From Bacillus sp. FJAT-26390 (lineage in GTDB: Bacteria; Bacillota; Bacilli; Paenibacillales; Paenibacillaceae), in NCBI RefSeq assembly GCF_001682865.1, contig NZ_MAQX01000002.1:135596-199595 (forward strand): DNA of 64,000 nt, in the 5' to 3' direction. Below the pieces are notes generated by a model. That model was not told where the DNA came from. It made no database searches and saw only the letters and a list, made by a program, of their open reading frames with translations. Shown here in pieces: positions 8,026 through 14,450 of the stretch. Position 1 is the stretch's first letter, and every line of letters begins with the position of its first letter. The translations under genes were made by a program, and so were the position numbers.

Positions 8026-9378
8026 ATGGATGCAGAAAATCTCCATTACTTTGAAAAAGCACCGGTCGCAAAAGCCGTAGCTCACTTCGCTGTACCGATG
8101 ATGCTAGGCACGTCAATGAGTGTCATATATTCCATCTTGAATGCCTATTTCCTTGGTACACTTCACAATACTGCCATGTTAACCGCACTCGCGTTAACCT
8201 TGCCTTTATTCGCGGTGATTATGGCGTTAGGCAACTTGATTGGTATCGGTAGCGGTACATTCATCTCCCGTTTGCTGGGAGAGAAAAAATATGATGATCT
8301 AAAGCATGTGTCTTCATTCGCCTTTTACAGCAGTTTAGTTCTCGGTCTTATCGTGATGGCCGTTGGCCTCCCGTTGATCAATCCAATCGTTCAAGGCCTA
8401 GGAGCAACGACTGAATCCTTCGGATTCACGAAGGATTATGTCACGATTATGCTTATTGGTTCACCATTCGTCGTATTATTCTTCACGCTGGAGAATATCG
8501 TGCGCTCGGAGGGTGCAGCAATCACGTCGATGATTGGTATGATTCTCAGTGTTGTCGTAAATATTATTCTCGATGCGCTAGTCATCTTCGTCTTCCATTG
8601 GGGCGTGAACGGCGTTGCATCTGCTACGGTCATCTCTAACGTGGTTGCAAGTGCATTCTACGCCTTCCATATAGGATATAAGAGCCAATTCTTAACCGTC
8701 TCCGTAAAATGGTTCAAGGCTTCCAAGGACATTCTAAGCCATATATTCAAAATTGGAGTTCCCGTCTTTGTTATGAGTATCTTCTTGGGTGCAATGTCGC
8801 TCATCTTTAACCATTTTCTTGTCGAATATGGAGATCAGGCCATAGCAGGGTTCGGAATATCATCACGTTTACTACAATTTCCTGAGTTTATTCTGATGGG
8901 CTTATGCGAGGGAGTCGTTCCGTTGATTGCCTTTTCTTTTACAGCGAATAAATTACGCATGAAACATACCATTGGATTCACGATCAAAGCGATTGTGGTG
9001 TTAGCAATCGTGTTCGGCGTTATCGTCTATCTGATTTCCGACCATTTAATTGGTTTATTTACGAATGATCCGCAATTAATTGAAATGGGCAGCTACATTC
9101 TACATGTGACGTTCTTATCCTTGTTCATTACAGGAATGACCTCGTTGTTTACGGGGATCTTTCAAGCAACCGCGCAAGGAACCGCCGCGTTTATTATGTC
9201 AGTTATTCAAGGAATTACTCTAATTCCTGTGTTGTATATCGCCAATCGAATGAACGGCTTCCACGGGGTAGTCTGGTCGATCGTCATTTCGGATGCCGTC
9301 GCGTTCCTTGTTGGCGCCATCATGCTGTATGTTCTTCGGAAAAAATTGCAGCCGGATTTGGATAATTTAGTACAGTAA
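8026..9378 (+). CDS. MATE family efflux transporter
   Basis: The 450-residue protein has about twelve membrane segments in two six-helix halves, with the MATE features AVPMMLGTSMSVIYSILNAYF-like opening (residues 20-40), GIGSGTFISRLLGEK (about 70-84) and the second-half GFGISSRLLQFP (about 285). Such proteins export cationic drugs or metabolites using a sodium or proton gradient. The ATG at 8026 is chosen because GTGGTGA ends 5 nt before it; an upstream GTG at 8014 is part of that site. The divergent TetR and its three operators point to induction by a substrate. A strong terminator follows. Confidence 0.92.
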   Translation: MDAENLHYFEKAPVAKAVAHFAVPMMLGTSMSVIYSILNAYFLGTLHNTAMLTALALTLPLFAVIMALGNLIGIGSGTFISRLLGEKKYDDLKHVSSFAFYSSLVLGLIVMAVGLPLINPIVQGLGATTESFGFTKDYVTIMLIGSPFVVLFFTLENIVRSEGAAITSMIGMILSVVVNIILDALVIFVFHWGVNGVASATVISNVVASAFYAFHIGYKSQFLTVSVKWFKASKDILSHIFKIGVPVFVMSIFLGAMSLIFNHFLVEYGDQAIAGFGISSRLLQFPEFILMGLCEGVVPLIAFSFTANKLRMKHTIGFTIKAIVVLAIVFGVIVYLISDHLIGLFTNDPQLIEMGSYILHVTFLSLFITGMTSLFTGIFQATAQGTAAFIMSVIQGITLIPVLYIANRMNGFHGVVWSIVISDAVAFLVGAIMLYVLRKKLQPDLDNLVQ

Positions 9379-9397
9379 AAAACATATAATACGAAAG

Positions 9398-9436
9398 AAG
9401 GCAGGATAAGGGCACTCCCCGATCCTGCCTTTTATA
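9398..9436 (+). terminator. Rho-independent terminator of the MATE gene
   Basis: AAGGCAGGAT pairs with ATCCTGCCTT around a 14-nt loop and is followed by TTTTATAT, 20 nt after the MATE stop codon. Confidence 0.85.
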
Positions 9437-9516
9437 TGTGATACGGTTCTCCGCTCTGCCTGTAACGGCTAGTATGTAAAATGACCACCCCGCTAAAAGG
9501 ATGGCTTTTAGAATCG

Positions 9517-10050
9517 TTAAGCTATTTTAATTGCCTCGATATAAAGCTCGATCCTCACTTCATTTCCGACGATAATACCGCCTGTTTCCAGCGGCGAATT
9601 AAATGTCAATCCAAACTCGTTGCGTTCAATACTAGCAGTTGAATGAAATCCTGCACGTTCCCGACCACGAGGATCTTTGTTTAGTCCTTCAAAAACGGTA
9701 TGAAAAGTGATCGGTTTCGTTACGCCATGCAGCGTTAGATTGCCCGTAAGCTCGTATTGCCGTTCGCCATTAAGGATGCAGCTGGTGGTTTGAAACGCAA
9801 TGGTTGGATACTTGGCTGCATGCAGAAAGTCCTCGCTCCTCAGGTGTTCATCTCGTTGCGGCTGGCGAGTTGAGATACTATTAGCATCTATGGAAGCCTG
9901 AATACCGATCGTTGTTAGATCATTAGGGTCAAGGCTCAAGATCGCTTGAAAATGCTCGAATACGCCTTTGATTCTACTAATCATTAAATGCGACACCGAA
10001 AACTCGACGGAGCTGTGGTCCGGGTCCACTTCCCAATTGACATTACTCAC
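9517..10050 (-). CDS. YceI family lipid-binding-like protein
   Basis: The 177-residue protein opens with NWEVDPDHSSVEFSVSHLMIS, the YceI signature, and keeps the internal DEHLRSEDFLHAAKYPTI and LTGNLTLHGVTKPI motifs and the C-terminal GNEVRIEL. YceI proteins are lipocalin-like beta-barrels that bind isoprenoid lipids in Gram-negatives. This copy lacks a signal peptide, as is usual in Firmicutes, and is probably cytoplasmic; its ligand is unknown. It is a single gene with no obvious operon partners. Confidence 0.9.
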   Translation of the reverse strand: MSNVNWEVDPDHSSVEFSVSHLMISRIKGVFEHFQAILSLDPNDLTTIGIQASIDANSISTRQPQRDEHLRSEDFLHAAKYPTIAFQTTSCILNGERQYELTGNLTLHGVTKPITFHTVFEGLNKDPRGRERAGFHSTASIERNEFGLTFNSPLETGGIIVGNEVRIELYIEAIKIA

Positions 10051-10133
10051 GATTAAATTCCACCTCTACGATAAGATTGTAAGAAAGGTCGCCCCATCTC
10101 CAAAGCACTGCGATATTCGCATACTCCGACTAT

Positions 10134-10170
10134 ACAAAAACGCTACTGACAACGTAATGTCAGTAGCGTT
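10134..10170 (-). terminator. Rho-independent terminator
   Basis: A perfect 13-bp stem (AACGCTACTGACA/TGTCAGTAGCGTT, loop of 6) is followed on the minus strand by TTTTTGTATAG. It lies 45 nt after the stop of the WYL-regulator remnant and probably was its terminator. Confidence 0.75.
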
Positions 10171-10214
10171 TCAACATTTTTTCGGCTTCCTCGCGAATCC
10201 GAATTCGAACTGAT

Positions 10215-10571
10215 TCAAGCTCCACTACCCCCCGCATTCGCTCCCAAGCCCAGCACCCACGGCATCAATTCGTCCAGTTGACGAACGCGCAAGACCACAT
10301 CCAATCCATCTGGATGCACTTCCATCTCCTCGATAAAACGATTTTTCGGTTCCTTCACTTTAGCTGCCACTGCATAATTGAATCGAAGGCGAACTCGTAG
10401 GTTCCGATCATCTAAAGGCCGATACTCCCTTAAGTTAAAATGGGCGGTTGCTCGATCTTCCAGAAATCGAAGCTCAGTCATTCGGGACTAACGGAAATGG
10501 CGAATAGCTTGAATTAGATCGCTATAGGCTACAAGCATCCATAATCCTTCAACGAGTACCAGGCTATACCG
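10215..10571 (-). pseudogene. C-terminal remnant of a WYL-domain (YafY-type) transcriptional regulator
   Basis: The frame from 10481 to 10215 codes for 88 residues ending RQLDELMPWVLGLGANA, the typical C-terminus of WYL/HTH_11 regulators. The same frame continues upstream with LVLVEGLWMLVAYSDLIQ, the WYL core (here W-M-L-V-A-Y), but is interrupted by a TAG at 10490-10488 and by a TAA just before 10571. The helix-turn-helix half is gone. The gene is therefore truncated and carries an in-frame stop; no function is expected. Confidence 0.7.
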
Positions 10572-10630
10572 TTACTTATGATATGGCTCACCAGAATGTA
10601 TCTTCATCTAAACTGCCAGTTAATTTAATG

Positions 10631-10659
10631 AAAAGAGCAGGCTATCGTAGCGCCTGCTC
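10631..10659 (-). terminator. Terminator-like hairpin after the reductase gene
   Basis: GAGCAGGC and GCCTGCTC are perfect 8-bp arms around a 9-nt loop, followed by TTTTCATT on the minus strand. It lies about 120 nt after the stop of the dihydrofolate-reductase-like gene. The hairpin is also part of a repeated intergenic element described separately. Confidence 0.55.
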
Positions 10660-10678
10660 ATCAATAGGTGTTATTCAT

Positions 10679-10696
10679 CTATCGTTGCCTGTTAGC
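10679..10696 (+). repeat. Intergenic repeat core, copy 1
   Basis: CTATCGTTGCCTGTTAGC follows a G/C-rich hairpin by about 20 nt. The same core recurs at four other places in 10.6-13.9 kb. The tail of this copy is also one arm of a perfect 8-bp dyad (GCCTGTTA/TAACAGGC, 10687-10705). Confidence 0.55.
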
Positions 10697-10738
10697 TTAA
10701 CAGGCCGCCGATCGTACCGGCAGCCTGGTGTTGTTGTG

Positions 10739-10755
10739 CTATCGTTACCCGATAT
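10739..10755 (+). repeat. Intergenic repeat core, copy 2
   Basis: CTATCGTTACCCGATAT matches the other copies in the CTATCGTT-CCCG part. It lies just before the stop codon side of the reductase gene. Confidence 0.5.
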
Positions 10756-10777
10756 TGGAAATTCTTGTACGGCACGG

Positions 10778-11347
10778 CTATTTCTCCAACTCATAGCGGG
10801 CCGCGATAATGCCCGACTTGAGCGTTCGGCTGGACAGCAGCTTGAGCCTGATTTTCTCACCATCGCCGTGGAATGCCGATTTTCCGCCGCCCAAGATGAT
10901 CGGACAAATCGTCAGCAGGAATTCGTCGATCAGGCCGAGCTCAAGCAACGTCTTCGCCGCCCCCGGACTGCCGAAGATAACGAGGTTTTTGCCAGGCTGC
11001 TCCTTGAGCGCCTTGATTTCATCTGCAATATTGTCCTTGATCAGCATCGTATTGTTCCATTCGACAATGTCCATCGAGCCGGAAATAACGATCTTCTTAA
11101 CATCCTGCAGCCATTTGGCATGCTCCATACCGTGCCTCGACGCATCCGGATTGTCAAGCACCGTGGGCCAGTAGCTCTCCATCATCCGATACGTCGTGCG
11201 TCCGTATACGGGAGAGCCGACTTCGGCTACGACCTCCTCGGCGTATTTCTCTAATTCCTCGTTGTACGGAATCCAATCTAGTCCTCCGTTCAAATCCGAC
11301 GCATACCCGTCCAGCGACACATGCATGAACAATACGAGTTTTCTCAT
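10778..11347 (-). CDS. Dihydrofolate reductase family protein (RibD C-terminal domain type)
   Basis: The 189-residue protein starts MRKLVLFMHVSLDGYASD, followed by the signature GRTTYRMMESYWPT (about residues 55-68), the NADPH-loop VIFGSPGAAKTLLE (about 124-137) and ICPIILGGGKSAF (about 149-161). It is the stand-alone RibD_C/DHFR-like family found near stress genes, not FolA; the substrate is not known. GGAGGAG lies 8 nt before the ATG at 11347, which sets the start; the frame continues upstream without support. A 13-bp palindrome lies in its promoter region. Confidence 0.88.
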   Translation of the reverse strand: MRKLVLFMHVSLDGYASDLNGGLDWIPYNEELEKYAEEVVAEVGSPVYGRTTYRMMESYWPTVLDNPDASRHGMEHAKWLQDVKKIVISGSMDIVEWNNTMLIKDNIADEIKALKEQPGKNLVIFGSPGAAKTLLELGLIDEFLLTICPIILGGGKSAFHGDGEKIRLKLLSSRTLKSGIIAARYELEK

Positions 11348-11436
11348 GTTTGCTTCTCCTCCGATTTCGAATTTAGTTGTTCGATTTTTTGGCAGTTGGC
11401 CGTGTTTCGTCCTGCTCTTACGTTCACTATAAATCA

Positions 11437-11449
11437 TTACGTTACGTAA
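11437..11449. promoter_or_regulatory. Palindromic operator candidate upstream of the reductase gene
   Basis: TTACGT-T-ACGTAA is a perfect 13-bp palindrome located between a possible TTGATC (11456-11451) and TATAGT (11431-11426) on the minus strand (19-bp spacing). It looks like a repressor site, but no repressor gene is adjacent. Confidence 0.5.
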
Positions 11450-11510
11450 GGATCAAGTGGAAATCTGAAGACCAATAATGTTGCACAAATCTGCCGTTAG
11501 CGTAACGACG

Positions 11511-11536
11511 AAGGGCTGCCACGCGGCAGCCCTTTT
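11511..11536 (+). repeat. G/C-rich hairpin of the intergenic repeat (terminator-like)
   Basis: AAGGGCTGCC and GGCAGCCCTT pair perfectly around a 4-nt loop and run into TTTTAGTTTT. No plus-strand gene ends nearby, so it is not simply the terminator of a neighbour. It belongs with the repeat core 10 nt downstream. The rest of the 11348-11735 gap holds the reductase promoter region and the leader of the VOC gene. Confidence 0.6.
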
Positions 11537-11545
11537 AGTTTTCAA

Positions 11546-11563
11546 CTATCATTTCCCGATAGC
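11546..11563 (+). repeat. Intergenic repeat core, copy 3
   Basis: CTATCATTTCCCGATAGC follows the hairpin at 11511-11534. CTATC and GATAG in this copy can also pair with each other. Confidence 0.55.
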
Positions 11564-11735
11564 GTAATCGTCACTCGATACCCACGCTTTAATTGTCATA
11601 TATTCAGACGAATTCCTTTTTAGTTATTTTTCAAAATTTACGCTTCCGAACCGATGAATTCCAGGATCGACTGTCGTCTATATAAACGAAGGCATAAATG
11701 AACACAAACTAATTTGACGAAGAGGTGTTTTGAAA

Positions 11736-12152
11736 ATGGCATTAACGTCCGCATTCACGAGCTTCAACCTGCCTGTAAAAAATGTGGAACAATCGAAAGC
11801 GTTCTTCACCGGACTCGGATTCGAGCTCAACCAGCAATTCCCCGAGAACGAGAATTCGGTAGCCATCGTGATCGGCGACAACCTGCAGGTCATGCTGATC
11901 AAACAAGCATTCTTTAAGACGCTCACGGAGAAGGAATCCGTCGATACGAGCAAGTATGCGCAGATGACGATCGCATTGGCCTTCGAGAGCCGGGAAAAGG
12001 TCGATGAAATCGTGAATACCGCAGTCTCCTTGGGCGGGAAATTGCACGCTGAACCTGAAGACCATGGGTCCATGTATCATTGGGGCTTCGTGGACTTGGA
12101 CGGTCATCTGTGGGCCATTAACTACATGAACATGGATGCGGCACAAGGTTAA
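11736..12152 (+). CDS. VOC family protein (glyoxalase/bleomycin-resistance fold)
   Basis: The 138-residue protein has two beta-alpha-beta-beta-beta modules. The N-terminal half reads FTSFNLPVKNVEQSKAFF, and the C-terminal half ends GSMYHWGFVDLDGHLWAI, the usual metal-side strand with D-x-D-G-H-x-W. Family members are metal-dependent isomerases, dioxygenases or drug-binding proteins; which one cannot be said. GAGGTG lies upstream of the ATG at 11736. It converges on the SRPBCC gene, sharing a bidirectional terminator. Confidence 0.88.
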   Translation: MALTSAFTSFNLPVKNVEQSKAFFTGLGFELNQQFPENENSVAIVIGDNLQVMLIKQAFFKTLTEKESVDTSKYAQMTIALAFESREKVDEIVNTAVSLGGKLHAEPEDHGSMYHWGFVDLDGHLWAINYMNMDAAQG

Positions 12153-12185
12153 GGCAAACGGAGAGCACGTTCCTACTAGGGTTCA

Positions 12186-12220
12186 AAAAGAAAGACGCCG
12201 GGCATCTTTCCCGGCGTCTT
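12186..12220. terminator. Bidirectional terminator between the VOC and SRPBCC genes
   Basis: AAGACGCCGGG pairs perfectly with CCCGGCGTCTT around a 7-nt loop. On the minus strand it runs into TCTTTTTG, on the plus strand into CTTCG, so it serves mainly the minus-strand SRPBCC gene, whose stop is at 12232. Confidence 0.8.
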
Positions 12221-12231
12221 CTTCGCAATGA

Positions 12232-12657
12232 TTAGTTTTGTTCGGTAAAGGCTTTGAAATTGTCCACGATCGCTTGCCAGCCTGCTTGCTGGAACTCGAC
12301 GGGATTGGAGCTTTCCGCGTCGAACGTTTCAATGACCTTCGTCTCATTCCCTTGATCGACGAAAGCAATTTCCACTCTTCTTCCGTCTTCCATGGTGTAG
12401 CCGATCGCCTCATGTCGATTCACGACATCGTAGACGCCGCCAAAATCAAAGCCCATGCTGCCATCCTTCGCTTCCATCCGTGTCAAAAACTTGCCGCCGA
12501 CCCGCAGATCGTTTTCGGCTCTCGGCGCATGCCAGTCCTCGGACGCATGATTCCACTTCATGATGTGATCCTGCTCGGTCCAATAGCGCCATACCTTCTC
12601 GACAGGGGCTTGAATGACGGCTTGCACGGTTACTTTCGTCGGTTGAGTCGTTTCCAT
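12232..12657 (-). CDS. SRPBCC (AHSA1/START-like) family protein
   Basis: The 141-residue protein has the AHSA1 pattern: VQAVIQAPVEKVWRYWT (about 10-26), HIMKWNHASEDWHAPRAENDLRVGGKF (about 31-57) and the C-terminal GWQAIVDNFKAFTE helix. It is a single hot-dog/helix-grip domain binding an unknown hydrophobic ligand. It lies 18 nt after the ECF sigma gene on the same strand, so the two are probably co-transcribed; such pairs are common in Bacillales and Actinobacteria. Confidence 0.88.
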   Translation of the reverse strand: METTQPTKVTVQAVIQAPVEKVWRYWTEQDHIMKWNHASEDWHAPRAENDLRVGGKFLTRMEAKDGSMGFDFGGVYDVVNRHEAIGYTMEDGRRVEIAFVDQGNETKVIETFDAESSNPVEFQQAGWQAIVDNFKAFTEQN

Positions 12658-12675
12658 TTTAAATAGACACTTTTC

Positions 12676-13692
12676 TCATAATATTCGTCGTTTGGTTATT
12701 CTCAATGATATAGACGTAAGCCAATGACGAAATTCATTGGGGTCAATTCGCTCAGGCAGCCCAAATCGCGAAAATAATGGCGTATGAATGAAGTTTTGAA
12801 CGTGCAGGATTTGATTTTCTTTGGTTTCGATGACGTGGATGCCCCAGGGTACCAGGCCAGAGCCCTCTTTGCCCGGCATATACTGGGCCAACGCCGGATA
12901 ACCGCCATTCACCGTAATGGGTACAAATCGCGAACCTTCGCAATGCCAGCGAGTAAGCGAATAGAAGGCGGACAAATCTTCCTTGCCGCGGATCCACATC
13001 TCGAAGGGCGGCATCGACATGCAGCCTTCCTCGTGGAACAACGCGACGAGCGCAGCAATATCGAATTGCTCGAAGGCCTCCACATACCGGGACAGCAGCT
13101 GCTGCTCCGGTTGAACGTCCATGCTGCTGAGTTCATCCGAGCGAAGCTGCGCCCGGTCCATCGTCTCTCGGGCTCTTTGCAAGGCGCTGTTCACCGCTGC
13201 CGGCGACATCGCCAACGTTTCCGCGATCTGCTTGGAGGACCATTCAAATACATCCTTCAAAATGAGTACCGCGCGCTGCCGCGGAGGCAAGGTCTGCAGG
13301 AGAGCGATGAAGCACAGTTGAAGGGTATCTCTGCGGACGAGCAGATCCTCCGGATTGCCCCCAAAGTCGGGAGACGGCCAGATCCAGGCAGAGTCCGGCA
13401 GCGTGTCGCGCGGCTCGACGATGGCGACGGCCGGGTCGAACAGGTCAACGGGAAGCGCGCGGCGTTTGGATTGTCTCAGCTTGTCCAAGCACAGGTTGGA
13501 GGCAATCCGATAGACCCAAGTTTTGAACGAGGAATCCTGTCTGAACATGCTCCAGCTCTGCCAGACCCGAATACTCGTCTCCTGAACGGCATCGTCCGCA
13601 TCGTCCATGGAGCCTAGCATTCGGTAACAGAACGAGGTTAAGCCCGGCTTCAAGCTTGCAAATAATGATTCGTCAAATGTGGTCTCGTTCAT
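12676..13692 (-). CDS. ECF sigma-70 factor with C-terminal SnoaL-like domain
   Basis: The 338-residue protein has sigma region 2 at about residues 15-80 (FCYRMLGSMDDADDAVQETSIRVW), sigma region 4 at about 130-185 (LPPRQRAVLILKDVFEWSSKQIAE) and a SnoaL_2/NTF2-like extension from about 200 to the end. This is the SigJ/ECF41-like design in which the tail modulates activity in place of an anti-sigma factor. The ATG at 13692 is set by GGGAGG 5 nt upstream; the frame extends 5 codons to a TTG. It probably transcribes the following SRPBCC gene and perhaps the nearby VOC and reductase genes. Confidence 0.9.
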   Translation of the reverse strand: MNETTFDESLFASLKPGLTSFCYRMLGSMDDADDAVQETSIRVWQSWSMFRQDSSFKTWVYRIASNLCLDKLRQSKRRALPVDLFDPAVAIVEPRDTLPDSAWIWPSPDFGGNPEDLLVRRDTLQLCFIALLQTLPPRQRAVLILKDVFEWSSKQIAETLAMSPAAVNSALQRARETMDRAQLRSDELSSMDVQPEQQLLSRYVEAFEQFDIAALVALFHEEGCMSMPPFEMWIRGKEDLSAFYSLTRWHCEGSRFVPITVNGGYPALAQYMPGKEGSGLVPWGIHVIETKENQILHVQNFIHTPLFSRFGLPERIDPNEFRHWLTSISLRITKRRIL

Positions 13693-13826
13693 CGCGGCCT
13701 CCCTCAACTATCTCCCCAAAGGGTTGTACCTTCATTATATGCAATGAAGCGGACAGCCTCAATCCGAATAAATATATACTTTAGAAATAATTCACAATAC
13801 CTCACGCCAGGACCTGAATACTGGAG

Positions 13827-13842
13827 CTATCCTACCCGTTAG
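13827..13842 (+). repeat. Intergenic repeat core, copy 4
   Basis: CTATCCTACCCGTTAG lies just upstream of a G/C-rich hairpin (13851-13876). Confidence 0.5.
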
Positions 13843-13850
13843 TTGAGAAT

Positions 13851-13880
13851 AGGCAGCCGATTTAGCCCGGCTGCCTTTTC
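13851..13880 (+). repeat. G/C-rich hairpin of the intergenic repeat
   Basis: AGGCAGCCG and CGGCTGCCT pair perfectly and are followed by TTTTCC. No plus-strand gene ends upstream; it is flanked by core copies 4 and 5. Confidence 0.55.
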
Positions 13881-13895
13881 CTGTGGTTTATTGAG

Positions 13896-13910
13896 CTATC
13901 GTGTCCCGAT
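13896..13910 (+). repeat. Intergenic repeat core, copy 5
   Basis: CTATCGTGTCCCGAT follows the hairpin by 20 nt, the same spacing as in copy 3. Confidence 0.5.
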
Positions 13911-13956
13911 TTTTCAAAAGTAGAGGAACACCCGATAACAAAAGTGCGAATTCTTT

Positions 13957-13993
13957 ATATACGTTGACACGTATATACGCCTTCGTGTATATT
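13957..13993 (+). promoter_or_regulatory. ArsR promoter with overlapping operator
   Basis: A consensus TTGACA (13964-13969) and TATATT (13988-13993) are 18 bp apart. The -35 is exactly the centre of an inverted repeat, ATATACG (13957-13963) and CGTATAT (13970-13976); a further related half-site GTGTATAT overlaps the -10. The ArsR start codon is only 7 bp after the -10 and has no ribosome binding site, so the transcript may be leaderless. Confidence 0.7.
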
Positions 13994-13999
13994 TCTTTT

Positions 14000-14335
14000 A
14001 TGAACACAACAACAATGCAGTTAACGTTACTTACACTCGCCGAGCCGAATCGCTTCAACATTGTTGAGCTATTAAAGAAAGCACCACGATCGGTGAGCGA
14101 AATCGTACATGCCCTCAATATCGGCCAGCCGCAAGTGTCTCGCCATCTGCGGATTTTGAGCGAGGCCGGGTTAGTGCGCGCCCGCAACAAAGCACAGCAG
14201 CGTATATATAGCCTCGAAGCTCAACCATTCCAGGATCTAGATGAATGGTTTGATTCATTTAGTATCCTTTGGGAAGAGCGTCTCGATAATTTCGAGGATT
14301 ATATGCTCGACTACAAAAGAAAGGAGGATCTCTGA
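14000..14335 (+). CDS. ArsR family transcriptional regulator
   Basis: The 111-residue protein starts MNTTTMQLTLLTLAEPNRF and carries a winged helix-turn-helix at about residues 15-75 (SVSEIVHALNIGQPQVSRHLRILSEAGLV). No CxC metal motif is seen, so it belongs to the non-metal branch that pairs with SRPBCC (AHSA1) genes. It is the first gene of an operon with the SRPBCC/hydrolase fusion and a DUF998 gene. The start is taken at 14000 although there is no Shine-Dalgarno sequence; the predicted transcription start falls on or next to this ATG. Autoregulation is likely from the dyad over the -35. Confidence 0.85.
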   Translation: MNTTTMQLTLLTLAEPNRFNIVELLKKAPRSVSEIVHALNIGQPQVSRHLRILSEAGLVRARNKAQQRIYSLEAQPFQDLDEWFDSFSILWEERLDNFEDYMLDYKRKEDL

Positions 14336-14342
14336 TAGCTTT

Positions 14343-14450
14343 TATCTCAAGCTTTATCGCAGTAACATTCGAAATTACCATGCCATCTGGAAAGAGCGGT
14401 TTGACGCTCTAGAAAATTATCTGAAAAGGATGAAAGATGATGAAATCTAA
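14343..14450 (+). pseudogene. C-terminal tail of a second ArsR-type regulator
   Basis: A 35-codon frame ending at 14450 reads YHAIWKERFDALENYLKRMK, which closely follows the C-terminal helix of SRPBCC-linked ArsR proteins (W-x-E-R-F-D-x-L-x-x-Y-L). The upstream intact ArsR ends with a similar but different helix (LWEERLDNFEDYML). The fragment overlaps the start of the SRPBCC gene by 14 nt, as a genuine ArsR gene would. It is best read as what is left of the original regulator after a deletion or replacement. Confidence 0.55.

Noticed and set aside
10583..11254. 223-codon plus-strand frame opposite the reductase gene
   Set aside because: Its 5' part runs through repeats and its 3' part is antisense to the DHFR-like gene; no motif is recognisable.
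12784..13617. 277-codon open frame on the plus strand opposite the ECF sigma gene
   Set aside because: It lies wholly antisense to a clearly conserved sigma factor, has no ribosome binding site and reads as a low-identity Arg/Leu-rich shadow.
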